Assembly (NCBI GenBank): GCA_910589415.1
Contig: OU342630.1
Location: 50,686,012 to 50,750,011 of the forward strand
From: Malachius bipustulatus
Lineage: Eukaryota > Arthropoda > Insecta > Coleoptera > Melyridae
Length of the DNA: 64,000 nucleotides
Direction: 5' to 3'
Shown: positions 11,151 through 25,100 of the stretch, one piece after another
Numbering within the stretch: the first letter of the stretch is position 1
Layout: each line of letters begins with the position of its first letter
Position numbers and translations under genes: made by a program
The notes under the pieces: generated by a model
Told to the model about the DNA's origin: nothing
Database searches by the model: none
Seen by the model: only the letters and a program-made list of their open reading frames with translations

Positions 11151-14060
11151 ACCTTATTCATTTACCGCCCCAGGGTCTATTAATCAACGATCTGAGTTTA
11201 ATAGATTAGGGAGTGAGTCTTTTGAGATGGTCCAGTTTTACTGGTCAAATAGACCATGATCTCTTTACTGGTCAACAGATGATGAAGTCTAAATCTTGAA
11301 TGGAATTTGGTTTCAGGTAAATCTACTGAGGAAGATAGTGAATTTTTCTTTTGGACTACAGGATAGCGTTGACCGTGGTGTATCTGGCAGGTTCTTGGAA
11401 GTGCACATTGGATCTTCTTAGCTGTGGAAGAGACAGGAAAGTAATGTTACGGTCAAAATATGTATGTCAAGGGGTTTTGCTCAAACGCTGTTTTCTCTTC
11501 CGAGCCATACTATATATAAGAGCCTAGGCTGGAAAAGGTTTTGACTATGGGATGATGTGGTTAAATTATTGTTTCTTGGTGCATGGTGCTTTAAGAGCTG
11601 GGAAAAGTATTTTTTTCGTTTCTTCTGCGATTTCAAAAAGATCTTGTACATTTTTGAAGTTAGTTTTTTTTGTACTAATTGGCGACTACAAATTTTATTT
11701 TTAAGAGAAATAAAATAACTGAATGAATGAGCAATTAATAAAGTAATAACAACGAATGAATCACCTCTGTTTTAATCTTTAAAGCAGTTTTGTATTGGAA
11801 AAATTCTCCAACAATGCAGCAGTTAGTCGAAGATTAGACAGGTACAAAATGGGTTACGTATCTAAATTCACACATCAAAGATTTTAGGACACGAATAATA
11901 AACCTTGAACGGGTAATCTCCGAGATGACACTAATTGCAAGCAACAATTTCTGCAACTAATAAAACTAACGGGATAAGTTCAGATAATTGACCACTAAAA
12001 CCCAAAAGTAGATACCTATAATAATATGTAGGAGTGGAAATTTATACTTATTACTGTCTTAAGGCGCCTATAACCCAGTGTTACTATTAAAACGATTTCG
12101 ATTGGATTAGCATAATTGCCAAAAGACACATGTTATTTCCTTTCATATCTCAATTTAGCCCCTAGCGATCCGGATCACATATATTACTACAGGCCAGTCA
12201 CTTAGGATTATTGTAACGGAAAAGTCGGATTTTATGGTCTATATCAGATGATGGTTTCGACAAGAATTTGACCAAAAATGCGTGCGTATTAAGCTGTTTT
12301 GCTTGGGCAGAAGCTTTCAAACATTAGAAATAACTACTTTGTGTTTAATCTTGCTTTATTAACCTACCTCAATGCGGTATATGCGAGTTAAAGAATCATA
12401 CTGATTAACTATACTCTTTCTTATAATAGCGCCTCGTACGGTACCACAATCTCAGGAGTGTGAAATGGTATTTTCCACACAAGTTATGTACACTACTTTT
12501 CCTACAATCCCAGATTAATGTGCAATCTCATTTTTTAATACTTTTATTTGAGAATTTTACAAAGGAAACTACCTAATACTGTTAGAAAAACTTAGAATAA
12601 CAACTACTTTTATTGTAGAAATTTAAAGTAATACTTATTATTATTATTATTCCAATTTGAAAATTGTGATACAGTTTTCAACGAAGATCTCTGGATGGCT
12701 TCGTGACCCTTATTTCATCTATACTTTCTTCCATTCGCTACTTCACGCGCTTCTCCTTTCCTCTCTTTCTAGTTATATAACTTAAAAGTCACGTACGATG
12801 CCCACTAGGTGATATCGCAGTCGCAGACTTGCGACTGGCCTAAGGTCCGTGAATTTAAACACGCTATCGTTTAGAAAATGTTGTTAACAATTTTTTTTCG
12901 AAAAAGTAATTTTTATTTTGACGTTAAAATGCGCGTAGAAAGACATCTCATATACATATATCCCGACAGGTGACAGGGAAACAACACTTCTAAATTTTAA
13001 CTTGAATTTGACTATTATAAATAAGAATAGGTACACTAGAGAGGTATACCACTTTATAACCGCCTTGACTTTATTGCGTATTTTTGCTTCTAACGACGCT
13101 GATATTCCAATGTAGACTGCGAGGTCTCTGATTTTTATTCTAATATTCCAAGTAATTCCATCTATACAGGATTTTTTCTCAACATTTCGTCAGCACAAAT
13201 TAATGCGGTATGGAAAGTTATGCTACCATAGTTTTTTATGAATTCCCTGTGTAGGTAGGTAATACCTATAATTTTTGTTCTAATAATTAAAATTATAAAT
13301 TTAGGTAGGTACTGCTCTCTATAAAAAATGTTTCCATACTTTTATGAAATGTAGCAATATCTCCGGTCCATCCAACATATAAGGTAACATCGTGTGTCTT
13401 AGAGGTACCAAATTTCTCTTGAGCAGATTGAACGCCGCTAGCTTGGCCTAAAGTCAAGTCAGGCCAATTTCGGGTTTCTGCATTGCAGTCGATAATTGGC
13501 CATAATAAGGATACAGTTATATTGTATTAGTTTCGGCAGTTAATCGACGTGATGAGGACTTATTGATTGATTTATAACATTGCTGCGGTATGCGGAGTAG
13601 GCGTGCGGTCGATGGCTAAATTGACGAGGCAGCCAAATGAACTCGCTCCCCGTTATCTTCGAACTAGACCAAGCTGACTTTCATGATACCTACGGGAAAT
13701 GCTAACACCGAATTATGTTTCCGGTTTTCTGAAATATTAAAATTTTGTGATTCAATCAAGCTATAATCAACGTCGTTTTATATTATCTATCGTAGTAGTC
13801 GACGGAAATTTATGATTATTCACGAGTCACGAGTGGGAGCACGATTAATTTTATAATTTTTAATCTCCCTCATTATACATAATTTTCTAAGTCCCTACTG
13901 AAAATAAAGTAATAAAATCTAATGACTCAAAAGTTCTCAAAAAATTTCGTTCGTTTCAAGTAGGTACACCATCACTATAGAGAAAAGCAAACTTCCAGAA
14001 AGTAGTCAACATGACTATCGGTAAAACTTCAGATTATCTGATAAGGGCTGTTTATTACTA
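11151..14060. other. AT-rich stretch, nothing recognised
   Basis: No host gene, RNA gene or clear element boundary was found. ACC/GGTAGGTA-type words recur here, as elsewhere in the window. Confidence 0.4.
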
Positions 14061-15014
14061 TGCTACTTTGACACCTCTAATACTCGCGAGTCGAGCTCTA
14101 GCGCGTTCGCGGTTCGCGCTGCATTTCTCGCTTTTGTACCTAATGAAATGAAAATTACTCAAGATCAACGACATATTCGCTTTTTACACGCGTTATGCTT
14201 TATTTTTGAAGTATCCAAGTATATTTTAAAGGTGTTTTTTGAATAGAAAAGAACGATTTAAAAAATATCTCGTTAAGATTTTTATTTTCCCCAACTTTCT
14301 CTCAACTTTTTCCACACCACCTTTGAGGTAGCGCGGTTTTTTAACGTGGCTCTCCCGAGACGCATAATCCACTTTATGTCGTTTTATAAGACGTTTTTTC
14401 GTGCTTTATGTTTTTCATTTTTCATGGAATTTGAATTCGGGGTTCATGCGCGATAAGTCGGTCTTCATTTTGAGGCTTGAACTGACGTATATTTTATATC
14501 TTAATTGATAAATAGAAGCATATTATTCTTTCCCTCCGCAGAGTGCAATCAACACACTCTCCCCAGCTGCAGCAATGTTATTCTGTCCGGGGGTGGCTTT
14601 CCGATTTTTCCGATTTTTCTCATAGGTGAACAGTTTTTCTTATATGACGTCAAGCATTTTTCCCCGTTCCGCAGATGGCAGACAGGGTGTCGCATCCCCA
14701 TAATGTGTACATGTAAAGTAAAATTACATGGTCCAACTCAAAGGTGGTGTGGAAAAAAGTTGAGAGGCAGTTGAGGAAAATAGAAATTGCCGAGAAATTT
14801 CTTAAATCGTTCTTTTCTATCGAAAGACACTTAAAATATACCTGAATGCCATAAAATTAAAGTCAAACGCGTGTTTTTAGCAAAAATTTGATGAATATAT
14901 TGTTGATTTTAATTAATTTGCATTATTATTAGTTACAAAAGCGAGAAATGCATCGCAAACCGCGAACGTGCCAAATCTCGATGCGCGAGTATTATTGGAG
15001 ATTTCAAAGTAGCA
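14061..15014. mobile_element. Long palindromic (foldback) element with CpG-rich ends
   Basis: The left arm (14061 to about 14335) starts TGCTACTTTGA and includes ACTCGCG, GTTCGCGGTT and GCATTTCTCGCTTTTGTA. The right arm (about 14735-15014) is its reverse complement and ends TCAAAGTAGCA. Further in, both arms share AGAAAAGAACGATTTAA and CTCAACTTTTTCCACACCACC in inverted order. The middle is about 400 bp. It has no transposase frame and I saw no target-site duplication. A non-autonomous DNA element is the simplest reading. Confidence 0.65.
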
Positions 15015-17187
15015 CGTTCATTAACAGCGCAACTTCGAGCTGGATTGATGGGCGAGGAAACAACCAATCAGGATGTTTTTATAGATAGTGGAAATTGAGT
15101 CTAGTTTAAATTAGTAAATCATCGATGAAGGTCTCAGGTTCAATTTTAACTCTTAACTTTGGACGCTAATAACTTTTTACCAGTATATTGGGGAGTTTTA
15201 CATGATACAGACTTAATTGAAAAGTAAATCCTGACGAGTCCAACGATCCCGGAACGATTGTTGCGGGATGATTAGAACGCGAGATATGAGCGGTTGAAAA
15301 AAACAGAGTGCAAGATGGCGGCGGACGGGGAAATTTGGACAATGCGCAAATTCAGGTTTAACGTCTCCACTGAAGACCCTTTCGAATACACAATAAAAGG
15401 AAAAATGTATCTGAATTTTAGAGTCAACTTCTTTATGCACTGTACTGCTAAATTCTGATTGAAATGTCTTCTGACTAATTTCCAAATAACATTTTTGTAA
15501 CTGTCATCTCATCTGTTCCAGTAACTTCCTACTTAAACACGGTTTAATATTTGAATAGAATATTTATTCTTCATATACCATGTACCTACTCATGTACTTA
15601 CAGCACAGCACAGTTTGTTGTGGATATGTAAACACAAGAATAGTTGCTGGCATTGATGGCAAAAGTAGACGATTTTATCTAGAACGCTCTGTGTTTTCTG
15701 AGTTTCATTTATTCGACGATCGATAAGGACGGTTCCCACGATACTGATTTAACAGGTGTTTCCCCCTTTCAATGTATGTTTGCTTGAAAATAAAAGGGTG
15801 AAGTATACGTATATGGAAATATAAAACTGCAAATATATTACGAGGATTTATAGCACACAATGGAAAGACTGTTCGCAATTCCTTCAGATAAGTTGATGCT
15901 AAATTTTCTCACCACATTTTACACCTGACCAAATAACATTTTTTTATTAATGACTCACTAATTTATTTGCTCTCAATTTTTTTTTTACTTTTTTATACCT
16001 ATAGGTACCTACTTACTTGGCGTACGCCAAGTAAACTATGTATAATGGGAAGATAATCGTCACAATGTAGAAAATAAATCTTTTTCCTCAAGCCCTGCGA
16101 TAATTTACTTTTGATTTCTTTTTAATGCCATTAAATCATTAATTCGATAAACTTTCGGCATCAATACTTCCAAAATAAGAGCACGTCATCTCTGACATTG
16201 GTGAGACTGTCTCCCACTTCCTGGAAAATTGGATGGTCTACAGGAGCCGTTTAATCGGTGTCCAGTGGTTTGGAGACCGTAACGACATCTAACATCCATG
16301 GGCGCGACTTGCCAGTTCCTTAAAGCAATTATCACTCCTTCGGGTCAGTTTGTTTCATTTCGAAGCTTATAACAACTGCCACCAGCGACATATATGTATA
16401 CAGGGTTATGTTATAACTATTTCGTTGCTCACTGCAGGGATATTGGAAACGGGAAACGGGTACAGATACAGGGTCGGTTAAATTAGTAAAAAGTTGGTAA
16501 ATTACCATGTTAATTTGCTGGTGAAAACAAATCTGAAATATCGCTGCTAGTTCATGAAATAGCCGCAAAAAAAGTCTAGGTTTTGCTTTTTCTCATAACT
16601 CTTTTGTTTATGGAGACAATTTTTTGAAATTTGGTTTTTGAGCATAAGAGGATTAGTTTTCCTAAATAACGTCGCTAGTTTTAATTTACTTTGTTTCGTT
16701 TTTTAGGTGCGACTGTCGACTTTTTTTTCTTATGGACGCCATATTGAATTTTAGAAAGTACAAAAAATCACAAATCCAACGATGTATCACACTTGCATAA
16801 AATACAAATCTCATTCAATCTACTTTTATCTAGTAGGCTAAAGTACCTATAAATTTTACTATTTTCCAGTGGCGGAGATAAGGACTTGCCCCCTATCCCC
16901 CCCCCCATCAGACCAACTAATAATTCAAAACTGACAAAGATCGCATTATCAGAGTTTTTTTCAAAAAATCGTAACAGTCTTTGTTTTTAAAATTTAGGGA
17001 TGAAATTTGAACGAATCAAAGAAAAAGTTGCGATTGTAAGATACATGGCGATTAAAAAAATAATAAAACTTGATAATTTTTAAAAGTATTGTAACTCAAC
17101 TTTTTCCAATAGCATGCCCACAATTTTATAACGCTATTCAACTTATTTCTTTCTCTTTCATTTTTATACAGTATCCTGCGTCAAACA
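15015..17187. other. AT-rich stretch, nothing recognised
   Basis: No coding or RNA gene was recognised. A short homopolymer-rich piece (16890-16910) and an isolated TATACAGGG word near 16397 are the only notable items. Confidence 0.4.
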
Positions 17188-18072
17188 TATACAGGGTGTC
17201 CCAGCTTATTCGAAGCGGTCTCTGTAGGCCAAACGAAGGATTTTTTCCAAAAAATTTTTGCAAATTCAAGTACAGAATCACAATGGCCATAATTTAAAAT
17301 TATTTTGGAGTATACAGGGTGTCCCATATGACAGTGGCATATCAAAGTTATGTTTTTTTAAATGGAATGCTCCTATGTTATTGCATTTTTAGATTGTCTG
17401 AGAAGAGAAAATAGGATTGGCTGTTACAGTTGGTGTTTAAATTCAGAAGTTTTTGAGTTATAAACAAGTGAAAATCGTCATTTTTCAAGTTCATGGCCCT
17501 GTACAACGAAAACGGCTGAAGATAGAGAAAAACGGCTTACATGTCCCTATTTTAACTTTTCATGTACTATCCTACGATGTAGATGAAATGTTTATACAGG
17601 GTGATAAAAAATTTAAAAAATTCTGAGATTTCTCCATGAGTCGCCAAATAAAAAAATCAAAGAAAGCACAAATGTTTCTATATCATAGGATAGTACATAA
17701 AAGGTTAAAATAGGGACATGTAAGCCGTTTTTCTCTATCTTGAACCGTTTTCGTTGTACAGGGCTTTGAACTTGAAAAACGACGATTTTCACTTGTTTAT
17801 AACTCAAAAACTTCTGAATTTAAACACCAACTGTAAAAGCCAATCTTATTTTCTCTTCTCAGACAATCTAAAATTGCAATAACATAGGAGCATTCTATTT
17901 AAAAAAACATAACTTTGATATGCCACTCTCATATGGGACATCCTGTATACTCCAAACTAATTTTAAATTATGGCCATTGTGATTCTGTACTTGAATTTTC
18001 AAAAAGTTTTTTGAAAAAGTCCATCGTTTGGCCTACAGAGACCGCTTCGAATAAGCTGGGACACCCTGTATA
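17188..18072. mobile_element. 885-bp palindromic element with TATACAGGGTGT ends (family A)
   Basis: The two arms of about 430 bp are near-perfect reverse complements. The left arm starts TATACAGGGTGTCCCAGCTT at 17188 and the right arm ends with the complement at 18072. Internal copies of ACAGGGTGTCCCATATGACA and of ACAGGGTGATAAAAAATTT make it compound. It has no coding capacity. A second copy split by an LTR element lies at 55577-63128, and a diverged copy at 22413-24620. The shape is that of a foldback or non-autonomous DNA transposon. Confidence 0.75.
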
Positions 18073-18218
18073 GTTTTCACGAAATTTGCTTTTTACTTGA
18101 TTTTTTCAAAAACCGAGAAAGCTGTGGTGATAAATGTCAAAATGTGACAGATCAATGTGACGGAAAAGCCAAAAAGTACACATCTCTCAGTTAGTTAGTC
18201 TGAATTTAGAACAGAAAA

Positions 18219-18700
18219 ATGGCTTTAACGAGAGATGAAACGACTGATGTGGTCCCATATTATTTGGGCAGCGATTATGGACGCCTACTGAATAGGACCT
18301 TTTTTTAATGGAATACTTGCAGAGCAGGTATATCTAGATTTATTTTGAGAAATTACTTACCAAACTTACTCAAAAATATTCATCTGGAAAGAATACGTGA
18401 CATGTGGATCCAACAGGATGGAGCACCTCCTCACTACGCTCGTGTAGTAGGAGAATGGCTTGATCAATATGAAAACAAATGGATAGGAAGAGGAGAAACT
18501 GTCAGTTGGCTACCGCGATCCACTCGACTTTTTTCTGCTCGGGGTCATGGAAAAGAAATAGTTGATGGGGACACACCTACCGCCCGCGCGAAAATATGAG
18601 GAACAGAATTGAAGACGCCTTCAGTGTTGCGTAACACTCGACGATCTTTCTGCGACAGAATCACCACGTGTATCGATCTGCATGGAAAACACTTCGAACA
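18219..18700 (+). pseudogene. IS630/Tc1/mariner-type transposase remnant
   Basis: Starts with MALTRDETTDVV-like sequence at 18219, then a deletion brings in the catalytic region: LPNLLKNIHLERIRDMW and IQQDGAPPHYARVV (18345-18599). WxQQDGAPPHYA is the usual second-Asp block of DDE transposases common in insects. The following block, which should hold the third catalytic acid, reads WLPRSTRLFSA and has lost it. Frameshifts and the missing HTH-to-catalytic segment make it dead. It begins only about 150 bp from the family A palindrome. Confidence 0.65.
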
Positions 18701-18759
18701 TTTGCTGTAGTTTTCTTTTGTAGTTTTCTTTTATTTTGTTTTACTTTATTTTTGTTTAA

Positions 18760-20809
18760 TTATTTTGCCCTTTAGACTATTTTGTGCTAACATTTTTTTA
18801 ATTTTTTTTATATCTCGAATGGTAACGCAGCTATTGGATAATTACGTTAGGATGGCCTACCGTGTTCAAGCGCAAGTGTCTTTTCTTCACCCACGCATAA
18901 CAGTTAGATTTTTAGATTTTGAAGTTATTTTATTGAACAACTTAATGATAATAAATAAATCTCTCCATTTTTTTTTTCTTTTGTTAAAGGTTCGATTATA
19001 GACAATAATGGATTCTATAAAAGTAGATTCTATAAACGACGAAATTCATTTGTGTGGTTTTCCGGTCCATTTTACAGCGAGAAATCGTCGCAAGTGGTTG
19101 TGAATCACTCTTCTTCTTCTTCTTTCTCTTTATTATTCTTCTTCTTCTATAGACTAATGCCAAATCTATCAACACTGTAACACCTCCGTGATAGTTATTA
19201 AATGATAGGACCTACTTTTAGGTAGGACCATTTTTCCTGATCATGGGTGAATGGCCCAGAGGGGAAAAGAGAATTTTCCTCCCGGGCCGGTAAGAATTGG
19301 AAAAATTTGGGCGGACAAAAAAGAAAATTTTTGTCTGCATTTACATATTCTTTGGGCCGCTTCCTCCGATTTCCCATTCCCTGTTCCTGTTCCTGATCTT
19401 TTGAAGATTCCTAGGTGACTCTGCTCAAAAAATTCCCGATTCAATTTATTGGAATGCCTAGAACCAGACCAAATTTAGAAACATTAAAAGACACCTTTCT
19501 AATAATAGATTTATTTTATTAGAGATGTATACCTATAAGAGTTTTAATCTAAATATTGATTACCTACTACGTACAACATTGAATAACATCAAGTAAAGAC
19601 GATTAACTTTCAATATAGCCTGCTATGAAATTTATCACTTTATTATAGAACATGAATTTTTTATTATTCACTTCATCACTTAAGTACCTATGCGTAGTTA
19701 CCTACCTACAGCAGAGTTTCAATATGAGTTATTAGAAAAAATACCTCGGCTATTTCTAAAGATTTATAATCTGTTTGGAGTACCAGTGGCGGTATCCCAG
19801 AAGTTCCCAGGGGACTTATTGACGGAAATTTATTCAGTGTACGTTAGACAGGGCACAAATTTATCTCGATAGAAATGGTAGCGGCCTTTGACATCGAGTC
19901 CCCCTGTGGATCAGTTTTTCCTTTGCTAAGGATAATATTGACGTCCTGGGAACGAAATACCGCAAATAGAACCTTACATCTTGGATGATAAAGTGGGAGA
20001 CTGTTTAATTTATTGATGCAGGTAGACAACCTGCATCACCAGCATTTGCAAGAAGAAGAATTTTAAAATAGTTCAGTAGCAGGGAAATTACCTACATGAA
20101 AGAAATTTTTCCAGTTTTTTTATCTTAATAGGTATTATAGTGCGTTGATATAAAGAAACAATACAAATAATAACGATTTTGCGTGTATAGAACAAATTTA
20201 AAGAAATCATAAAAGGCAACAAGAACTAAATGTTTTTTTTTTTCTATTCTCTCCTCTGTGTTTTTATTTCGAGCTGAATAGTTCAGTTAAAATCAAAATT
20301 TGAATATCAAAGACCTTTTAACTTTTCGCTTAGAAATAAATTTGATCATGCATGAGGAGAAAGCAAAATTTAATGTAATCATTGATGATTTAATTAAATT
20401 CTCCACAGACAGGTCGGCTCTCTTTGTATGGCCGATGTTTAAGTTAATTAAATAATTTATCGGGTTAATATATGAACTTGTCTTCAGTCTGACATTTAAT
20501 TACCTGCCAACCATGCAGATTTTATGATGTTGTGATTTTTGATACAGAAACATATACCTACCTACGCTTATGTGATGAATTACCTACTGCAGACTATTAG
20601 GCGATTAATTTTTATATTCCTACATCTAATTATGTATGGCTAAATATAAATAAACTGTGTCAAATTGGTCGTAAAATGAAAGGTGTTAATTACCTGATAT
20701 TGGTTTATATTTAATAGTGCCCGTCGGAAATTTTATTTGGAACAAACACTCTTCTTTAGGGCCTCAAAGGAATTTTTTTTGGTAAATAATATAATATACA
20801 TACCGGTAT
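18760..20809. other. Gene-free AT-rich stretch
   Basis: A CTT/TTC microsatellite-like tract lies at about 19108-19150. No coding or RNA gene was recognised. Confidence 0.4.
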
Positions 20810-22130
20810 TATACAGGCTGTCCGGAAATTATGCGCAAAAAATAAGGGGGTGATTCTACTTGATAAAATATTGCCAAAAGTATCTATAAATTTTTTTCGA
20901 AAACTCACAAATAAGAAAGTTACAAGTCTTCAAAGTTGATTTTTTTTAATCAATATTTTTTTATAACTTTTTTTCTAATGTTCGAATTTTTTTTTATTTG
21001 ACACACTTGCCAAATGCCACTGATGTTGCTTTGAATCGTTGGTCCGAATTAGACTTGAATCCCTCGAAATCAAGAAGCCTTAACTGCCCTTGACCTTCAA
21101 AAAAGGCCTATAACTTTTTTCGTAATATTTTTTTCTGAGTTTTGAAGTCGCACAATTGAAGAACATGAAGTCATGAAGAAATATACGGAAAATGTCATCT
21201 TTGTCTATCACGATAAAATGACCTGTTTCCGAGTAAAACTGTTTCAAAAATTTGCTTCCACTAAAATAATCGATCACCGTAAATTATGATCATTCTGCAA
21301 CAATATCAAAGCAAAGTTTTTGAAACAGCTGCAGGGTTGCCTAGGAAACGAGATGTTTGCTTTGGATTTAATTTTGACAGCAAATTGATTCAAGTATCTT
21401 ATTGTTAAAATGATAAGACAAAAGATGAATTAATTTTTTTAGCCATAAAATGGTGCCCGCGTTTGCTTCTTTTTGCAAAATTTTTTGAAATTCTGACTTT
21501 GATAGGTGGATTTAATTATTCAAGCCACTGATGGCTTTCTGACAAGCTAACAAATTTGAAAATTCAAAATAAACAGTGTGCGTAACATTAATGAGTAACA
21601 CAGTAATACCAACTCACTTTAAAATTTTCAATCATTTCAATCATTTCAATCAAAATCACCCGGTATTTGTTGTCATGGAAGTTATCGGTAATTCATTATA
21701 ACAGAACAATAAACTTTTTGATTTTTTTAATAGCTTTTCTCAGAAACAGGTCATTTCCGAAAATTTTTTCATGTTCTTCAATTGCGCATCTTCAAAACTC
21801 AAAAAAAAATATTACGAAAAAAGTTATAGGCCTTTTTGAATGTTAAGGGCAGTTAAGGCCTTCTTTATTGCGAGGGATTCAAGTCTAATTTGGACCAACG
21901 ATGCAAAGCAACATCAGTGGCAACTGGCAAGTGTGTAAAATTTTAAGAAAATCCGTATACCAGAAAAAAAATTATAAAAAAAATATTGATTAAAAAAAAT
22001 CAACTTTAAAGGCTTATAACTTTCTTATTTGTGAGTTTTCGAAAAAAAATTATAGATACTTTTGGCAATATTTTATCAAGTAGAATCACCCCACTAATTC
22101 TTTGCGTATAATTTCCAGACATCCTGTATA
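20810..22130. mobile_element. 1.3-kb palindromic element with TATACAGG ends (family B)
   Basis: The left arm (20810 to about 21240) begins TATACAGGCTGTCCGGAAAT. The right arm (about 21720-22130) is its diverged reverse complement ending ATTTCCAGACATCCTGTATA. The arms share GATTCTACTTGATAAAATAT, CGAAAACTCACAAATAAGAA, CCACTGATGTTGCTTTG and TTGAAGAACATGAA. The centre is unique. Arm sequence is unrelated to family A except at the tips. It has no transposase frame. Confidence 0.72.
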
Positions 22131-22412
22131 ATAAATATTTTAATGAATACAAAACGTCAGGAATTGGCCAGAGAGTGTAAAACATTAATGGAAGTGAAAA
22201 ATGGCGTTCATCTAAACTGAATTGAAGATTCAGATTTTTTGATAAAAAATATAGTGTGGAAGGTGGTTATGGAATAAAATTCATAACAGGAAAAAAATTA
22301 TTTTGCGAAAAACGCTCGGACAGGTCACTTCAAATTTTCATTTTGTTAAGCCTCAATTTGAATTTTTACCCCCACCATTGTGGTCATTTTTTATAGATAG
22401 GACACCCTGAAT

Positions 22413-24620
22413 ATTTTTGTATTTTCATATTTTCCGAAAAAATCCAATAAGAATGGTTTGTACAGTTGTAGTTTAAATTATGAGTAGCTTATGAGTTGTA
22501 CGCAAATGAAAATCGCGATGTTTCATTTTGAAAGCAGTGTACCATAGAGAAAGATAATATAATAGAGTGTTCGATTACACGTTAGACTCTAGGTAACCTG
22601 CGACGGTGGCGACTACCTGGGCTACCGGAGATATCATTGGTAAGCGCGGGATATTCAAATTTAAATTTATACCTAATTATTATTTGAAAAATTATTTTTA
22701 CGGTTGAAGTGTCGCCACTTCAGCAAATAAACTTCGAGGCATCAATATAAAACTTCTTTATTCTTAATAGATGCACAATATATACGAGTATACTTTATAA
22801 TTGTAACAAATGCTTCCTACAAAATTTTCTTCACATAAATACAGGTCCAGTTTTTATAGAAGATGCTTCTATTTAACCAGTTTTCTCAACATGGAAAGAG
22901 TTTTCCAGAAAAAAAATATTATTATAATAATATTGTTGTTAATAATTTTAACATAAAAGGCATTCCAGCCATCATCTGCTGGATCGTGCACCGCAGACGC
23001 CGTCGCTTGGTTAAGATGTGTATACCTCTATAGCTACGATCTACCGAAGTGGTAGGTCACGTAACTGGGTGCTCTTCAAGAGGGAAGCCGAAAAAGGATC
23101 TATCTGAAAAAAATTATAAAAAACTTAATTTTTTTGATTCATTAGTTTCACGTGAAGCAGCAGGTGTCTTAAAGAAAAACTCGCGGAGTCAAAAGGCGAT
23201 TTATCCTTCTACAGATGATTAGCCCTCTTATTCTCAAAAATTATGGAAAAATTTACGCATATTCTTTAGACAAAAATAAATAAACTTTTTCTTCATACTG
23301 CTTCCTTCTTTTGTAAGAAATATCAAGACAAAGAATTCATAGACCATCATTTGATGCTTTTACTGAGAAGGAAGAGTTTTAGCAGAGAAACACCAAGAAA
23401 CAAAAAATACTTATTTTTATCAAAGAATATGCCTGAATTTATTCAGAGTTTTTCAGGCAACAAAACAAGCGGCCCATTTTTTGAGGTTTCCAGCTCCGAA
23501 GAGGGCCCGCCGGTCACGTGAACTTCTTTACATAATAAAATGCCCAATAGTATAATGTACCAAACTAAATAAGTATAAACAGAGAAGATAACACACACCG
23601 CAGCACCTCAGAATCTCAGCATCTCAAAAGATTTGTATTCCTTTATCTACCTTCTAATAGTGTTTTAATGCAGTTTTTCTTGGGTGTTGTATTCATAACT
23701 TTGATAGATCCATCGTTGTGATTAGAAATTGCTTTTAAACCAAGACGCAGACAGAATGTGGTTCCTAAAACAATTATTTCGCATTCAGAAAGAGTTTTTT
23801 TCGATTTATTTAAAATATTTTTTATTATTACAAGAGCATGAAACAGGATATATTGCACTGACCTTTCAAAAAGTCAACAAATATGCGAACGTTTTACGTT
23901 ATACTGTTATTAATTGGGTAAATTATTATAAATTATATTTCTAAATACTTTCAAGGTAAAGTTTCATCTAAAATTTATTATTAGTTTGATAAAATACTAA
24001 TATTAAACAAATCAAATTTTACACAATTGCAAAACTAAACGTCAGATTATGTCAAAATGAGAATTTAGATCTAAAGGCAGCTTCATTTTAGTTTAGAAAT
24101 CGTCCGCAATGCGCGATGCGCTACCGGAATGCGCGTGAACAGTGTACCCATTTTCGTCCGTCGATCTGACGGTCTCTTTATAGTATGTTGTCTCTGCAGT
24201 GTACCTACCTACCTACTGTACGGAAAACGGTTCCAAATATCGGAAAACGGCTTAAATATCCCTGTCTTAACTTTTCACATGGTATCCTGCTTATGTGGTT
24301 TGAATTTTAATACAGGGTGATGAAAAATTATCCGATTTTTAATCACCCAATATAAAAATTTCAAATACGCTGTAAAATAACACATGAAAAGTTAAGATTG
24401 TGACATGTGTGTAAGCCGTTTTCCGATATTTTGAGCCGTTTCCGCAGTACACTCTGTTTCCAAAATGAATAATTGCGATTTTCATTTGTTTATAACTCAC
24501 GACGTTTACTATCCACAGGCCATTTTTTTGAGAGTCTTTTTTTTAGAGTCTCCGAATCAAACTTCTGCAGTTCTGTAGCAATTTCAGAAAGAGGCAACCT
24601 AAAAATGCATTCTATTTGAA
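22413..24620. mobile_element. Diverged family A palindrome interrupted by about 1.67 kb
   Basis: 22413-22543 resembles the family A arm (GTACAGTTGTAGTTTAAAT, AATGAAAATCGC, CATTTTGAAA). 24210 to about 24620 resumes it and contains the reverse complement (CATTTTGGAAACAGAG on the minus strand, and GGAAAACGGCTT.. with AACTTTTCA). Between them lies an unrecognised insert. TGTAC flanks both sides of the insert (22537-22541 and about 24217-24221), a possible 5-bp target duplication. The insert holds no recognisable protein. Confidence 0.45.
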
Positions 24621-25100
24621 ATTCACTCACCACAATATTCTTTCATTCGGCATTCCGCTGGCTGCAGCTGTTGCGAAATTCGAGTTCGAGAATCGTGATC
24701 AGTGATCATGGAACAGCGCAGTGATATAATAATGGCAGTCAGTTGCAGAGGTGCTTTAGCTCTTATTAGACGTTTCTTCCACAAGAGTTGATTGAAAAAT
24801 GTCATTTTTGTTTCTGTCATTATCTAACAGATTATCAACATTAGTTGTCAATGTCATTAATGTCAAGTGTCAACTAACATCAATCAAAATGAAAACAATA
24901 ACAATAATAAATAATGTGAAGTTGTTTTTGTTGCAAAATAAATAAAATTTCAATATTTTATAAAAAAAAATTAAAACAATGATCATGATCACATAATCAT
25001 CGAAATTTCTGCGTAATTTGTTGGTGAAATTAAAAGAAAAAATTTCAAGTGTATTAATTTCATTTCAATATTTTTGTCTCAATAGGTAGTAGTTCAAACA
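24621..25100. other. Syntaxin-17 5' flank
   Basis: Holds the likely promoter and 5' UTR of the plus-strand gene starting at 25101. No TATA box at a convincing distance was seen. Confidence 0.35.

Noticed and set aside
10362..11259. Phe/Leu-rich plus-strand proteins with apparent membrane segments
   Set aside because: The hydrophobicity comes from a pyrimidine-rich strand; three frames are open at once, as expected from composition.
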